The position numbers and the translations under genes were made by a program. The notes under the pieces were generated by a model, which did no database searches, was not told the origin of the DNA, and saw only the letters and a list, made by a program, of their open reading frames with translations. Of a stretch of DNA of 64,000 nucleotides, positions 21,962 through 35,100 are shown piece by piece. The DNA comes from Pipra filicauda (taxonomy: Eukaryota > Chordata > Aves > Passeriformes > Pipridae), in contig NW_024104506.1 in NCBI RefSeq assembly GCF_003945595.2, forward strand, positions 558,001 through 622,000. Reading direction: 5' to 3'. Positions within the stretch are counted from its first letter, which is position 1, and every line of letters begins with the position of its first letter.

Positions 21962-21979
21962 GCCTGGGGCTAATTTTAG
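21962..21979. promoter_or_regulatory. MEF2-type site in a perfect hairpin
   Basis: CTAATTTTAG (21970-21979) fits the MEF2 consensus YTA(A/T)4TAR. It lies within a GGGGCTAA-TT-TTAGCCCC inverted repeat (about 21967-21984), 2.4 kb upstream of ASB12. MEF2 drives muscle genes; a link to ASB12 is speculative. Confidence 0.3.
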
Positions 21980-24235
21980 CCCCTCAGGGGTTTTATCTTA
22001 CCACTTCCATTCTTGGAAAGTTCCCTCTGGGTAAATATAGTGAGGGCAGCGAGGTGGGGGGAGGCTAGGACAGGTGCTGGGGGCTGCCTGACCCATCTGA
22101 GCAGACACAAAGCATCTGCTTCACTGTTTCCTCAAAGGAATCACAGGGAACTGGGCGGTTTGGGGTCCCTTGCCAGGGCTGCCAGTCACCCAAATTCCCT
22201 CTTAAACCCTCTCCTAACCACCTTCTCCCCTTTCACAGCAACAAAAATGGCCATTTGCATCATCCAGAATTGCTTATTAAACACTAGAAGAACAAAAGCC
22301 ATCGAAGACAGTCCAGATTTCCCTCCTGAGGTGCTCCTACTTCTTCTCCCCTGGATGCACCTGCCAGAAGGAACCACGGCCATGGCTTTGTAAAATTAAG
22401 CAGCAGAGAGGAAGGCAGGAAACTTTACAGGGCAAACAAAAGGAGCAGAGAACAGCACTGGGGCTCTTATCAAAAGCTGTCAGCTGGGAAGTGTAATTGT
22501 ATTTTATCCAGTTCCCTTGAAGCCTTCTCCCAAGCCCTCGGCAGTGGAGCAGGAACAGCCTGGCAGTTTGAGGCAGAGTTATCAGTGGCACAAGATAACA
22601 AGAGGGGAACCAAACTGTCCAGCAGAAAAATCTCCACTGCTGCAAGAAGTGAAATCAGGGGGCTCTGCAAAATGTATGATGTCCCCATGTCACCACCACC
22701 TGGTTTGTGGGCCCTGCTGAAGAGCAGGGAAATGCTCAGTATTGATTGCGTTTAGACTTTTGGCTTCCTCATACTTTCACTCTCCAAATTCAGCCAAAAA
22801 TAGGTTATTACTTCAACAAGGTCAGTTTCCCCAACGGAATTGTGGAGTATTATGTGGATAAACATGGGAGCAGGAGTGGAGAGTTCAAGGTTTACTGAGT
22901 GTCAAGAAGCTGCGACCACAACAGGGAGGCTGCAGTGAGAAAAGCCAAGCCTGGCTGGAAACCCACAAAACACAGAAATCAAAGCAGCCATTAAAAAGAC
23001 AGTGTTATAAAGGGAAAAAAAAAAGGGAGTGCAGACAACAGAGTGAATACACGTTAGAAAATGTGAAACGTAGGAAACTTGGAGATGAAAGGAAAACCCT
23101 TGAAAGGGAAATTAATGATAAACTGCTTATTATTTTGTTGTTGTTGCTGCTCTTTAGTTGTTACCCAAGAAAGATCTTAGAAACAAGAGCAGCTCTTTGG
23201 TAAAGGAGCAGATTAAACCAAATACTAATGAGGAAGCACTTGCTGAGAAACCTCCTCAACTGGAATCACACACAGACATGCTCCTGGTGCTCCCTGTGCT
23301 GCTGCAGGAATGTGTTCCACGCATCCCACATGGATATTTACATCAGCAGAGCCAGATAAACCCTGATGGGAGCCCAGTGAGAGGTGACTGATAAGCCTGA
23401 CCCATTTTGGAGAAGCTTCCCAGTGCTTCAAACTCCAGGGAAGGCCAAGGAGTCAGGAAAACCCTTTACCTCTAGGAGCTCCTGGCACGAGCAGCTGTCC
23501 TGAGCCAGAAGCTGACCTGGCCTGGGCTCCAGCAAAGCAACTCTTTATCAGCTCTTCCTTCACTGGGGAAGAATTAGAAGGCAGAAGTGTACTTAATCCC
23601 AGTCAATAAGGTTTTTTGGGAAGGTAAATCCTGTCCGGAGTTGCTTCCATTAAAGAGATTATAGTTATTAAGGCAGCTGAGGAGAGCTAATGAGCTTTTG
23701 GATTTAAGGCTGCTAAGCATCCTGATTTAAAAGTTTGGAGTTAAACAGTGCCAAATAAATGATTTTGCAGGGATTAAGGATTTACTAACAGTCCTCAAGG
23801 TCAGAAACGCAGCTACTGAGTGGGGCTACTTTGAGCTGGGAGTCGCTGCCAGACCGCAGTGAAGCCTTTGAGCTTGGGAGTTTCCCTCCATGCCGATCAC
23901 ATTCCAGCACTTATCCCTGTGGATTCTGTTGGCCATCTTCTCTCTGCCCAGCCGGGAGGTGGCTCCAGCAGCCCTGTGATTCAGGTATTCCCCAGGAGAG
24001 GGCACAGACATCCGCACAGAATTCCCTGGCTCCCTGCACATACCTGCACAGCCACCGCTCCATTGTAGGCAATTCCCAATTTACTTGGTGCGTTAACACC
24101 CAAAATGCACAGTTAGACATGAAGGAGGAATCCAGCACCTGTTTCTTCTCCTCCCTGAGGAATTTCAGCAGCATTGGAGCCACAGGAGTTGGGCTCCCTG
24201 CTTCCATGGCCTTCTGGGAGCTCCCTTTTGGAGCC

Positions 24236-24352
24236 TGGAATCCCAGGATGGTTTGGGTTGGAAGGGACCTTAAAAACATCCAGTTACACCTTCCACTAAA
24301 CCAGGTTCCTCCAAGTTTATGCAGCCTGGCCTGGAACATTCCCAGGTGGAAA
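24236..24352 (-). mobile_element. CR1 LINE 3' fragment
   Basis: Antisense CR1: 'ggaatcccaggatggtttgg', then 'ttggaagggaccttaaaaac' and a diverged 'ccactaaaccaggttcctcc' block. Part of the consensus is deleted. Confidence 0.8.
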
Positions 24353-27300
24353 TCCCTCAACAGGAACAGCACCTGACAATCTGCAGATCCATCCATGGGG
24401 ATTTTTGCTTATGGATATGTCTTCATGGATTCTCATTCACACTGAATTCCTTGCTTCTCTCCCATGGCTGAGCAGGCTTCAAGATCTGTCCTTTGTTGAG
24501 AGAGAGGGAGCAAAAAAGATCAGATTCATAAAGCAGCTTTGACTTTTCCCAACCCCATTGCCCTGCTCTGACTAACTCATTTATTACTCAGTAACCCCTA
24601 CTAAGGGTTAGCATTTACTATAACCCTTACTCAGGGTTGTTACTCCAAAGGCTACTGGGTTTTGTATCCCCACCCCCCTACTCCCCTAAAGAGCAGGAAA
24701 ATACAGTTTCCAGGAGAACGCTCCAATCTACGTGCTGTTTGCAGGCAAGGGAAGCTACAATTAACACACCTTTCGCCTGAATTTCCCCCAAACGTAAACT
24801 GCAGCTTTATCAATTGTAGTCAGTGTTAATGCTAATAATCCAATTAAATGTAAGGCAAATCTAATTAAGGTAAATGAAGGATTTCACTGGCAACATTAAG
24901 AACATTTAAAATTAGCAAGAAGGAAAAAAAGGCTGTGAAACACCTGGGGACTGAGTATACTCAAGAGCCAGGCCTAATTTTTTGCCTTAATAGCTAGAAA
25001 ATCCCCATTTTTAAGGTGCACAGTGCAGTGGGAAATATTGATCAGGGGCTCAGTAACAGGTCTGGGTCTATTCCAGGGGTTCACAGGCTCATCCTGCCCC
25101 AAGTGAGGATGGAGAGCTCAGGACCAGCATCTCCTGCAGGTCCCCTCCTTGTTGTTACTCAGCTCCCACACGAGTATTAAAAACCTCCAAATGCTTATTT
25201 TCAGACTGATGACTGAAATAGCCTGCACGGCTCTGCCAGGCAGATTTAAACCATCCACATGCATCTCCCAATGCAAATGGCAGCCTGAAGCGCTTGAGAA
25301 AGCCTTCAAAACATCAAATCAACTCCTTTCACCTCATGTCTCACCACTCTGCAGATTTAATTGTAGGTTTGACTGTTGCTGCACAGCTCTAAGTAAAGTA
25401 TTGATTCCAATCTCGTTCATAAACACAAGGCAAGTTTTCTGCACCTGGAATCCCCCTCTTCCCTGAGCATTCTCCCACCTCACCTGAGTTTGCCAGCACT
25501 CAGAAAATATAACAACTCACCTTGACTTTTGAATTAATGACTAAAAAGAATGGGATAAAAGAGCATTTTTAAATTACACCCTCAGCAGTGGGGCTGTGGA
25601 TTCATCACTCAAAAGCCACCAGGGAAATCTCTTCACCTGGAGCCTGGATCACCCACAAAGGTTGGACTAAGCTCCTCTCAGAGGCCAGAAGCTCTGGTTG
25701 CTCCTCAGGAAGCTTTGCAGTCAGCCTGGAGTCACCTGTGGTTGAGACACAAACAGCTTCCCAGGAGAAAGAAAACACTGAAGATATTTGGCTTTAATAT
25801 CTAAAGATATTTAGGTTTATGTATAAAGAAAAATCTAATTAAAAAATATCAGAGTAGCACAGTGTAAAGAAGACACTAAGTTTTAACACAGCTTCATTAG
25901 TAATAATTTTTGGGTTGTTTTTAAAGAACCTAGGCAGTGCTGCACCCCCCAAAACCATTAAGGCCACCCAGTTTCTCCCCTGTAAAGGAAGGGGAAGTGG
26001 CACCACATTCACTTTTAGATAAGCTCATTACTTAAGATCCTTTAATTGACTTCACATTTCCAAGTGTGAAGTTGTTCTTTGAGTTAATTAATAAACAATT
26101 ATCAGACCAGCCATTTATCTACTTTAAAAAGGTGAGGTGTTTATTTTTGTAGGGAATAAAAATAAATTGTAATACAAGTGAAACTTCCTGGGACAAATAC
26201 ATTTAGAGAGAAAAAACCACAGTGCTTCTCTAGAGATGGACAATTATTTTTTCAAGCAGTGCACGAACTAAACTGACACACAGGGCCATCATGGAACGTT
26301 CTGGAACAGGGGGTTTCACCACCCACAACTTACACAACTGTCCCTCAGCAGTGACACAGACAAACAGCAACACTGACATTTCCAGCCAGCACTACACACA
26401 ATTTTGGGAATGTTCCTACAAAGATCAGTTTGTGGACGTCAGGGAAGGTCCATCTGGACTCGGGATGGGATCCAGTGCTACGAGTTACTCCAGGAGTATC
26501 TGCTACATTAAATACAGATGCATTTACAGAGAGAAATGGTGGGAGAGACACACCACCCACTGCCCTCCTGCCCCGCTCCTGCACTGCAGAGGGGCCGTTA
26601 AATTAATGTAATTATTAACTGGACGTCAAGTTAACGTAATTATTACAACACCTGCACCAACAAATGACACCGACTGCTGCTGGCACCCACCTGGCTGCCT
26701 GAACATGGACTTAACATAACCTAGTCCCTCAGCTAATTAATCAAGCTCTGGGTAGTAATTAAAACTGGTACATTCAGAGCAGCTTCTTCCCCCCAGGGAA
26801 GTGCCTGGATGTGCGTGAGGGCTGGGATGTAAACAAGGAATAACTGGGTTGGTCCCTACAAAAACAACCCCAGCACCTAGAGTTGTGGGACAGGCAGGAG
26901 TGACACAGACACTGCAGGAATTCTCCTGCTCCCTCATGGATATCCATTACTACACTGTGCCAAGGAATGATCCTTTGGGTGGTGACCCTCAGGGACGGAC
27001 TGGGGCTGCCCAAGGACCAGGCAGCAGTGCCTGGAACAGGAGCTCTTCCCTTGGAAATGCTTATCCTCTGGGTGCTGCAGCTTTGGGAGCTCCTGCCAGG
27101 GCTCTGTGTCTCCAAACCTGCTGGGAACAGCAGTCACAGGGCTCTTCAGCATGGAGATTCCAACCTGTAACCCCACAAGGTCTCACTCCAGGTGGAAATC
27201 CTCTGAAGCACACCTTCAGCTCCTGGCAAATCCTGCTCTCCAGGATTCCAGAAGCTTCCTGAAGAAACTGAAGACAAGCAAAGCTTCCCAGCTGCCTCCA

Positions 27301-29619
27301 AGCAAGTGTCCTCCTCTATCCCAGGCATTTTTGCACCAGCCACACTGCAGGGGGAGTTTTCTTCCAAGGACTTAACTCAGCCTACCACTGAGCACAGGAA
27401 CAGACCAGGCAGCCAGGAGGAAACTACACCTAAACCTTTAACAGACTGCTTTTTCTCACCTATTAAGAGGCCAGTGGAGAGCTAAAACTATGGACAAACC
27501 CATTATTCCCTTTTTTTTTCCAGCAGAGCAAACAGCACCCATTGCATTTTCTCTGCCAACTGCAAAACAAAACACAGTTTAAGGATCCACCAGAGTGAAG
27601 TTGACATTAAGACATTTCAACTGAGAAATGAAGTTCCACAGGTCCCTCTTCTACTTCAAAGTAGTAGTTTTAACATAGAATGTGACCTACTGCAAGGTTA
27701 CACCTGGTTGTAGCAGGAGGGACACTGAGCACAGGCAGGAGGGTCCTGGGGAAGCCTTGGAGGGACCTGGTGGAGCCAGAGGAGCTCCAGAAAAGAACCA
27801 GCTTTACACAAACAGAGCCCACCCACAGCAAACCACATCCCTTCTCCCTCCCAGTTCTCCCAGTCAGAAGAATCCAAATGGAAGGAAGTTGCGTTGTTCA
27901 CTCAAGAGCTCCAAATAAAAGCAGGATTTCTGACCTCAGGACGCAGGGAAGCTCCACTAGGAATAAATATGTCACAGTAACTGTCATACAGGGCTTGCTG
28001 AAGCAGATTCCTATGTAACAGCTTTTCCACTCCTTTAACGCTTCCAGGAAACAGAGAATCAAGTCAGCAGGGCGTTCCATGAGGAGGGAACATAGGCTTC
28101 TTGGAATGCTTCAGGAAGGAGATCCCACCCGACCTTCATTTTTGGTCTTCAAGCACCCCAGAGTTACCATCAAAACTAAAAAGCTTCTTGCTAATGGCTT
28201 TTCAAACCAATAAGCTCATGGAAAGCCAGGAAAGCCTGGAATCTTTTCCAGCTTCATAAATTACAGCACCAGCATGAATGATTTTTAATACACTGGAGGT
28301 TTGACTAAGTCTGTACACATTAAATGCACGAGGTTTAAAAAGACAGGACATGATTTTTTGCATTTCCAAGTATAAAGTCACCCATTGTTCTGTCACTGAA
28401 GTCGAAAGCAGAAAGGTTACTACAAGCTTACTAACACTTACTTGCAGGGTCTGAAGTGACCTGGTGGTGGTTACACACATCTGTAGTAACACTGTAGTCA
28501 AGAGGATTTGTAGAGATCAGGAATAATTAATAATAATTAAACTTTCTCAAGGTAATCTGTGGCACTTCCAAAGACAAGGCAACGTGTAAACATTTACGGA
28601 ATCCCCCTGCAAGCTGGTTTTACACAATAATTAATCAATGGCATGTCTAAAACCTTCAGGAGTCAGTCAAAATGCTGTACAATTCTGTATCTCTAATGAA
28701 AATCAGAGATATTAAAGATATTAAAAGAACTGATGATCTCTAGAATACTTGGTCCTAAAAAATGCCTTTCTGGGCCTCATTTCCCATTTGAGATTGCTCC
28801 AAGAAGCCAGTACATTCTTGTACCACCTGGAAAGAAGAGACAGAGGCTGATCTGTAAGTCATAGCTGGGGCAGCATTTCGTGTGCTTGGTTTTTAATCAA
28901 TCATTTCAGCTCCCACTCCTTCCTTGAAAACAACTCTATTATTTGCTTTATGACTGACAACCCCCCAGTATTAAAAAACTTCCTCTTTGCCATTCCAGGC
29001 AGTGAAGGAACTCTGTGTTCTTGGCTCTTGCCCTTTTAGAGTCTTTTGACATGCTTAATAAAATAGATATTTTCTCACCCAAAGTGAGACACTCAGGGGA
29101 ATTTTTGGTTGTTTTTTTTCTACTTTACCTTGAAGACCAAACCTCACCCAGTGATTTCACCCTGGGTTATAAACACAATGAGGGGCAGACACTGCATTTT
29201 ATGATGCTATAATGGAATGTTTCTACTTCTTACTGGAGATTGGGAAGGCTCACTTCAATATTTGCTTCATAAAAGAGAAAAACTGATTTTAAAACTTAAC
29301 AGCAGCACCTAAACAACAGTTTCAAGAGCCAGCAAAAAAGCATCCTGAATTAACTGCACAAAGGGACTCTGTGCAATTAAGCACATCTGTAGAAGCTTGT
29401 CCAGAACGTGGAATGTGGGACAGTTTTCCTGGGGGTGGAACATCCTCCACCTCTCCCAGGCCACGCTGTGATCTCAGAAATGCTCCTTAGGCCTTGGCCT
29501 TCACAAACAGCACCTGGGCTGAACTCTTGAGCTCTTCAAAAACCGTCTGTTCCCAGGAACTCTGCTGGATAATGAGCTCCTGGTTTTTAACCAACAGCCT
29601 TGGAAACTGATTTTTCTTG

Positions 29620-31864
29620 CCTGAACAAGTTGAACAACATTTTTATTGATTTTTAAACATTGTTTATTGATCTCGCAAAGAACGTTATTGACCCAAATTG
29701 TGGTCAGGATGGAAAATGACTGTGACTAAAGCCAAATCAGGGGTCCTGAGTGAGACCCTTGGAGCTCTCCTAGACCACAGGTGGCTGCACCAGCATCTCC
29801 CTTGGAGCAGGACACCTCTCAGAGCCACAAAACTCTCAAGTTTGCTCTACTTGGAGGAGCCAGGGCTGAAACCTCAACCCTTTGCCCGCTGAGAACATGC
29901 AAAGGCATCCAACACGAGTCCTTCACTGAATTCCAGGGGAATTTCTCCCAGGGATATACCTGTACACACTCCTTTAGGGCTGTGGGATGCCACAGCAAAT
30001 GGACTGGGAATGTTGCTCTCCTGGATTCTTAAGTACTTCAGAGCTGTAAGGAAGTTCAGCCTCCAAGGGAGTTGTGCTTTTAGTAAATCCTCCAGGAAAC
30101 CTTTGGTAAATTGTTTACCTCCAGCTATGGATTCAGTGCTGTTAAGTTTAAGTGCTGCTTATGATTCTACAAAACCTTTAGCCCTAAACTGTTGGTCAAG
30201 CCCAGGGCCCAGTTTGGCAGTGTGGTCTACTCTGAACCTTGTGCCTCCACAGGAGGCTCTCCCTTATTCCTTCTTATCCTGACCCTTTTCCATCCCCAGC
30301 CTCCAGGTGGATAATTTTTGGTTGGTTTTGGTTTTACAATGATTGATTTTCTCTTTTAGTGTGCTTTTTCTGCATGTGCTTTAACCATGTATATGAAGCA
30401 GTAGAGTGAACCTTGCCAATGAACTTGGTCACACTTCTACTGTTCCATGAAACCTGCTTTTGCTGGGGGTTCTTTGAGGGACCTTCAGACACTCATTTGT
30501 GACAGGGACACCCATTCCTTGGGGAAAAAGTCCTTGTTTCTTTACAGGGCTTCTGTATAGATGCAATACACGTCCCTGTTTTAAACCTGCAACTTTGAAC
30601 TGTATCTCCAGTTGAGATTCCAGCACATGGAAGACTCCAAGTAGCGTTAACAAGCCCTGGAGCCACAGCCACGGTGTTCATGTTCACTTCGTGTTCCAAT
30701 GAGGGTTCACATCCCAATTTCCCTTTTGTCACAAAATTACCAAGTTCATTGCCACGAGAGACATTGTTCATCTCACCACATCTTGATGGTACAGACAAAA
30801 CATCCCAGCAGTCCATGTAACTTTAACATCCAAGATAACATTCTCTGTAATCACTCAGCAAGTGATATAATCATTTTAGGCCCCATTTCAATAAGAGAAC
30901 ACAGTTCATCTGTAATTGCTGCCTCATCAGTGGATGTGGAGAAAGCACATTGATCCCAGCTTAAAACGGAGTTACTGTCTTGCTTCAGCTTAACCAAGAC
31001 CATAAAATAAGAGAGAAAAGTTCCACAGAAATGTTTTCCTATCTTTTCTCGTTTCTAACCCTCCCTCTGGTCAAAAATCCATGTGTTACAGGCTGACTCT
31101 GCCTTGCTGCAGTAAATGAGGTCCATAAGAACTTATTCTTCGAGAGGTCAGCTTAGAAAGAAGCTACTGAACTCAGGGGGATCAGCAAAGATCCTGGGGA
31201 GGCTGCAGCAGGTAAAAACCTCCTTAGAAATACTGACTACAAAGACCCAACACTACACTTTACACTACAATAATAAAAACAGCACATGGTGTGGCTGGAC
31301 ATGAGAGCAACCTCAGAAAAAGGCACGGGGGTTTGGTTTTGTGTAACAAAAATGCATAGGAAACAAAAATGGAGTCAGTTCTGCTACAAGGTGAGGGTCC
31401 ATGCAGAGAGTCATTCACAGCTAAGAAAGGGTGGTGGGGGGGTTTTATCATTTTAAGATGAACTGGAATTTTTTATCATTTTAAGATGACCTTGTACCAG
31501 CACTGAGCACAGACAGATTGCATCCTCTCTCTTCTGGTTACAAACACTGCCCAACTCTCAGCATTAATTGGCCAGGATTTCTTCCAGCTTCAAACACCAG
31601 TGCTGGCAGGCAGCCACAAACCTTAAAAACACACGTGTTTCCACCAAAACCCGAGTTTACACGAGCTCCAGGAGCCTCCTGGTCAGCTCTGCATCATTCC
31701 AGCTGCACAGGGATGTGTCCCAAACCCAACCTGCTCCCCCAGCACACCCTGTACTCACACTCAGCTGTAAATGGGGGTCTGCACCCCGTGGGGTCACCCC
31801 ATCAGAGCCTGCTTCACCCAACAGTTCAGAGCTCCTCACTGGTGCTGAGCATTCCCAGAGCTCC
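29620..31864 (-). other. MTMR8 3' UTR (inferred)
   Basis: Repeat-free sequence between the MTMR8 stop codon and the paired AATAAA signals. The only local repeat is the 29-bp duplication at its start. No open frame of note on the minus strand. Confidence 0.45.
29642..29668 (-). terminator. Candidate MTMR8 polyadenylation signals
   Basis: Two AATAAA hexamers on the minus strand (29642-29647 and 29663-29668) are followed by a T/G-rich stretch (TGTTGTTCAACTTGTTC) at about 29620-29640. They would give MTMR8 a 2.2-kb 3' UTR. A further AATAAA occurs near 26130, so a longer form is possible. Confidence 0.45.
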
Positions 31865-31885
31865 TCACTGGTGCTGAGCATTCCC
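31828..31885. repeat. Exact 29-bp tandem duplication over the MTMR8 stop codon
   Basis: 31828-31856 and 31857-31885 are identical ('agagctcctcactggtgctg...attccc'). The MTMR8 stop (31865-31867) lies in the right copy, and the left copy holds the same bases, including a second TGA, at the start of the 3' UTR. Confidence 0.97.
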
Positions 31886-32122
31886 GTCCGACACCTCCGT
31901 GGAGGCACCAAGATCCTGGTGGTGGTGAGACAGGTTCTCTTTGTGCTTCTGGTCCACAGCTGAGCCCCCAGCCCCAGGGGAGGTCCCGTTGCTCAGCACA
32001 GGGGGTGCTGCCCCTCCATAGTTCTGAGGAGTGTTGGGCACGGGGGCTTTGGGAGCAGCATGTCCTGCTCTGGGGAAGGAGGAAGCTTCACCAGGCAAAG
32101 GACCGTCAAGGAAAGGAAGTTT
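31865..32122 (-). CDS. MTMR8: MTMR8 coding exon 14 (C-terminal tail, stop)
   Basis: Starts after TTGTGTAG and encodes [15 protein letters not shown] and a Pro/Ala/Gly-rich, then His/Gln-rich tail ending ...NAQHQ and TGA. Residues 537-621. No domain is recognised in it; this part is poorly conserved in the family. Confidence 0.85.
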   Translation of the reverse strand, partial: KLPFLDGPLPGEASSFPRAGHAAPKAPVPNTPQNYGGAAPPVLSNGTSPGAGGSAVDQKHKENLSHHHQDLGASTEVSDGNAQHQ

Positions 32123-35100
32123 CTACACAAATAAAAAGATGTTAAAAAAAATTAATAAAAGGTACTATTCACAGGTGTCAGCAGTGTACAAAAAATCAGC
32201 TGTCAACACAACAGCCCTGTGCCAGTGCCTCTTTTCCAGCACTGAAGTCCATGGGCACAGATCTTTACATGTTTGATACAAAGACCAGAGTTTAATTAGG
32301 AAAGCTGAAGTTTTCAGCATCCACATTAAACTGGCAAAGGACAGTGATAGCCTTCTCACTGGTATATTTTTAGATGTGTTTTTTAGTTTGTCTGTGGGTG
32401 TTCTGGTTTTTTTTTAATACAAACAGCAAATCTACTGCTAGCAGAGCCTTGTCATTTAACCCCTCATTTTGCCCAGCTTACTGAAACAACTCTCCAGTGC
32501 CAATATTTAAACCCAGATACATTGGCCAAAGCCGTCATGGGATTTGAAATACTAAAGAAATATAAATAGCCTCACGTTTTCCAGTTCAGATGCATCGTCC
32601 TCCAGCTGCACCTTCTGGCTCATGCAGCTCAGCAGATGATCCAACACACACTGTTTTGGGTGCATCCCTTTGTCAAAGCGATTGTACATCCCACACCAAA
32701 ACCTCAAGAACAGGGCAGGAAAAGGGAATTAGGAGGTCACTTGTGCCCTACTGTCAACATTCTGTTAAGAAAAGAATTTTCTTCAAGAATTCTTTTAAGA
32801 ATTTTCAACAGCTTGTGGTAGGTAATTGATTGCAAAAAACCACCATGGCCTTGGATTATGAAATTCTGACTCAGTGGGCAAATTTCCATAAAGTTAAAAG
32901 ACCTGACAGTAGGTATTAGAATAGGATGAAAATACACTTTTTTTTCTATAGCAGACTTACTGGAGGCTTGGGCAGCTCGCCTTCAAGTCCTCTTTGCCCA
33001 CCAGTAACCACATACAGCACTTAAAAACACATTTGCATCCCCCTCTCCCTCAGCAGGGACCAGACACAAAGCCAAACTCACCACCTCTTGTAACACCCTG
33101 GGTAAGCAACCAGAACACCCTTCTTGGGAAAAAAACCCTGACTGCATCAGCCTGGGTGTGACTGGGCACCAAAATTCCTGCTTGAAAGACTTTCTTAATA
33201 TATATTAAAAAGGAGAAAAAGAGGAACTTTCTCAAACAACTGTCTAGGCTATGACTTACATGTGACAGAGCAAGCAGTCAGGGGGCATGTGGTTCTATCT
33301 TCATCTGAAGTTATGTTTTTCCTTGCCTTTCCTCACCCTCTTTCTCAACCCCAAAGAAAAAAATATTAAATTACAGCACCTGCACTTATTTAACCATTAC
33401 CGGTGCACTGCTAATCTCAGTTTATGGGTGAGGAATGGAGGGGAAGGGTAAAACAAATCAAGCTGATCAGTGCAAATTTATTTTATTAAACCTGAATTAT
33501 CAATCTACATCATAATGAAAGAAATCCCCCCTTCTTAAATGAGCAACTTACTGGAAACTGAAAGGCAGTGTGTTTGGTTGAAGTTCTTTGTAAGCTGTAA
33601 ACCCTCTGTACAAAGGATTTCTCAATTCCTGCTTCCTCTGTAAGAGGAAAGGCCACAGAGAATGGGTCTTCTCAAAGATTCTGTCAAGTACAAATAACAT
33701 CTAATCACTAAAAAAAAAGAGGCAAGTGGATTAAGAACTCTAACTGTTCAGAGGAGAATTAGATTAAGGAAGCTATGAATTATTTTTACACATTATCTGA
33801 TTAATTACATAAACGCAAGATACATCCCTGAGGAATATATAATCCACCAGCCAATCCAGAAGGGCTTACTGTGGTCCAAATTAAAACATCTGTCTTCTGA
33901 GATATAATTTTTTAGCATCTCTCAAGACAATGCTACCCTTAACCAATCCAGAGTTATATTAAAACACACAAACACATCCAACCTGCCCCTTTCCTGACAT
34001 TTCAAGTCACTTCTGGCTCTACCAACTATCAACTCACTTGAGATCTTCACGCTCCTTGTGGCAGGTCCCAAGGAAGTTGCCAAACTGGCAGGAGTAAACA
34101 TGGTCATGGATTTCCAGAAGGAACCTCTCATTGAACTCAAAGGAGCAGGGGAACTGCTGCATGAGCTGCCAGACACACTCCACAAACTGGGTGAACACGG
34201 GGGACACCTCCTTGGGGTCCCCATCCAAGTGGCCACACCTGGAGAGATGTAAACAGGGTTAAATCCTGTGTCACCCAACACAAAAAGAGCCCCCTAAACA
34301 TTAAAATGGGAAGTCTTCTTCCAGTTCTTCAAGCTTATGGTTTGAACTCAGTAAAAGTCCTGAAAAACAGCAGCTGAGATCTTCCCTCAGGAGATAATTG
34401 CAAAAGAATGAATCAGAACCTTATTGATGGCACAGGCTGCCCAGGGCAGGGGTGGAGTCACCACCCCTGGAGTGGATGTGGCAATTGGGGACATGGGGGT
34501 GGGTTAATGGTTGGACTTTAGGATCTTGGAGGTCTTTTCCAACATTAATGATTCTGTGATTTTATGATTAGCACTCCTCAAATAATACAATTTTTCGGGT
34601 AGGAAAACACCCAGAATTCAGACAATGAATTCAAGCCTATAATTCTGCAAAGTAATAAAAAAACACTGAATGAAATAACAGCCCTGGAAGATACTGGCTT
34701 TATGTCACCAACTCCAGTCTTTTCCAAATCTTCTCTCCCCTCACCTGTATTTTCCTTTACATTTTTCCTGGGAGCACATAAACCTGAAGACACTGTATTG
34801 GTTTCCCAGTCAAGTCCCACCCAGTCACTCCACCCAAATAACCTGCTCCTCTTACCTGTGGGAGAACTTGTGGCCCATTGCAATCCACTCCTTTTCTATC
34901 AGAACCTGCAGTTTCAAAAGAGGGATTAAAAAAAAGAGCATTACTTTGGTTAAAAAAGAAAAGTGAAGCCTTTGATGCTAAAGCCTAAAAAGCTGCTGAC
35001 TCTATAGTTACAAGTATATCCACAGAAATCAATGGGAACAGTAATTGTGATTTACAGATTATCCAGTTACCAGTGCAACGGCATTGTTGGAATGAGAACT

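Larger units (their letters stand above)
20211..29620. other. Spacer between ASB12 and the MTMR8 3' end
   Basis: About 9.4 kb with no supported gene. It contains two CR1 fragments (21434-21645, 24236-24352), a GC-richer block at 20860-21010 and a MEF2-like palindrome at 21962-21979. Open frames of 60-180 codons occur on both strands with no domain, splice logic or start context. An ASB12 leader exon may lie at the left. A longer MTMR8 3' UTR could extend to an AATAAA at about 26130 on the minus strand. Confidence 0.45.
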
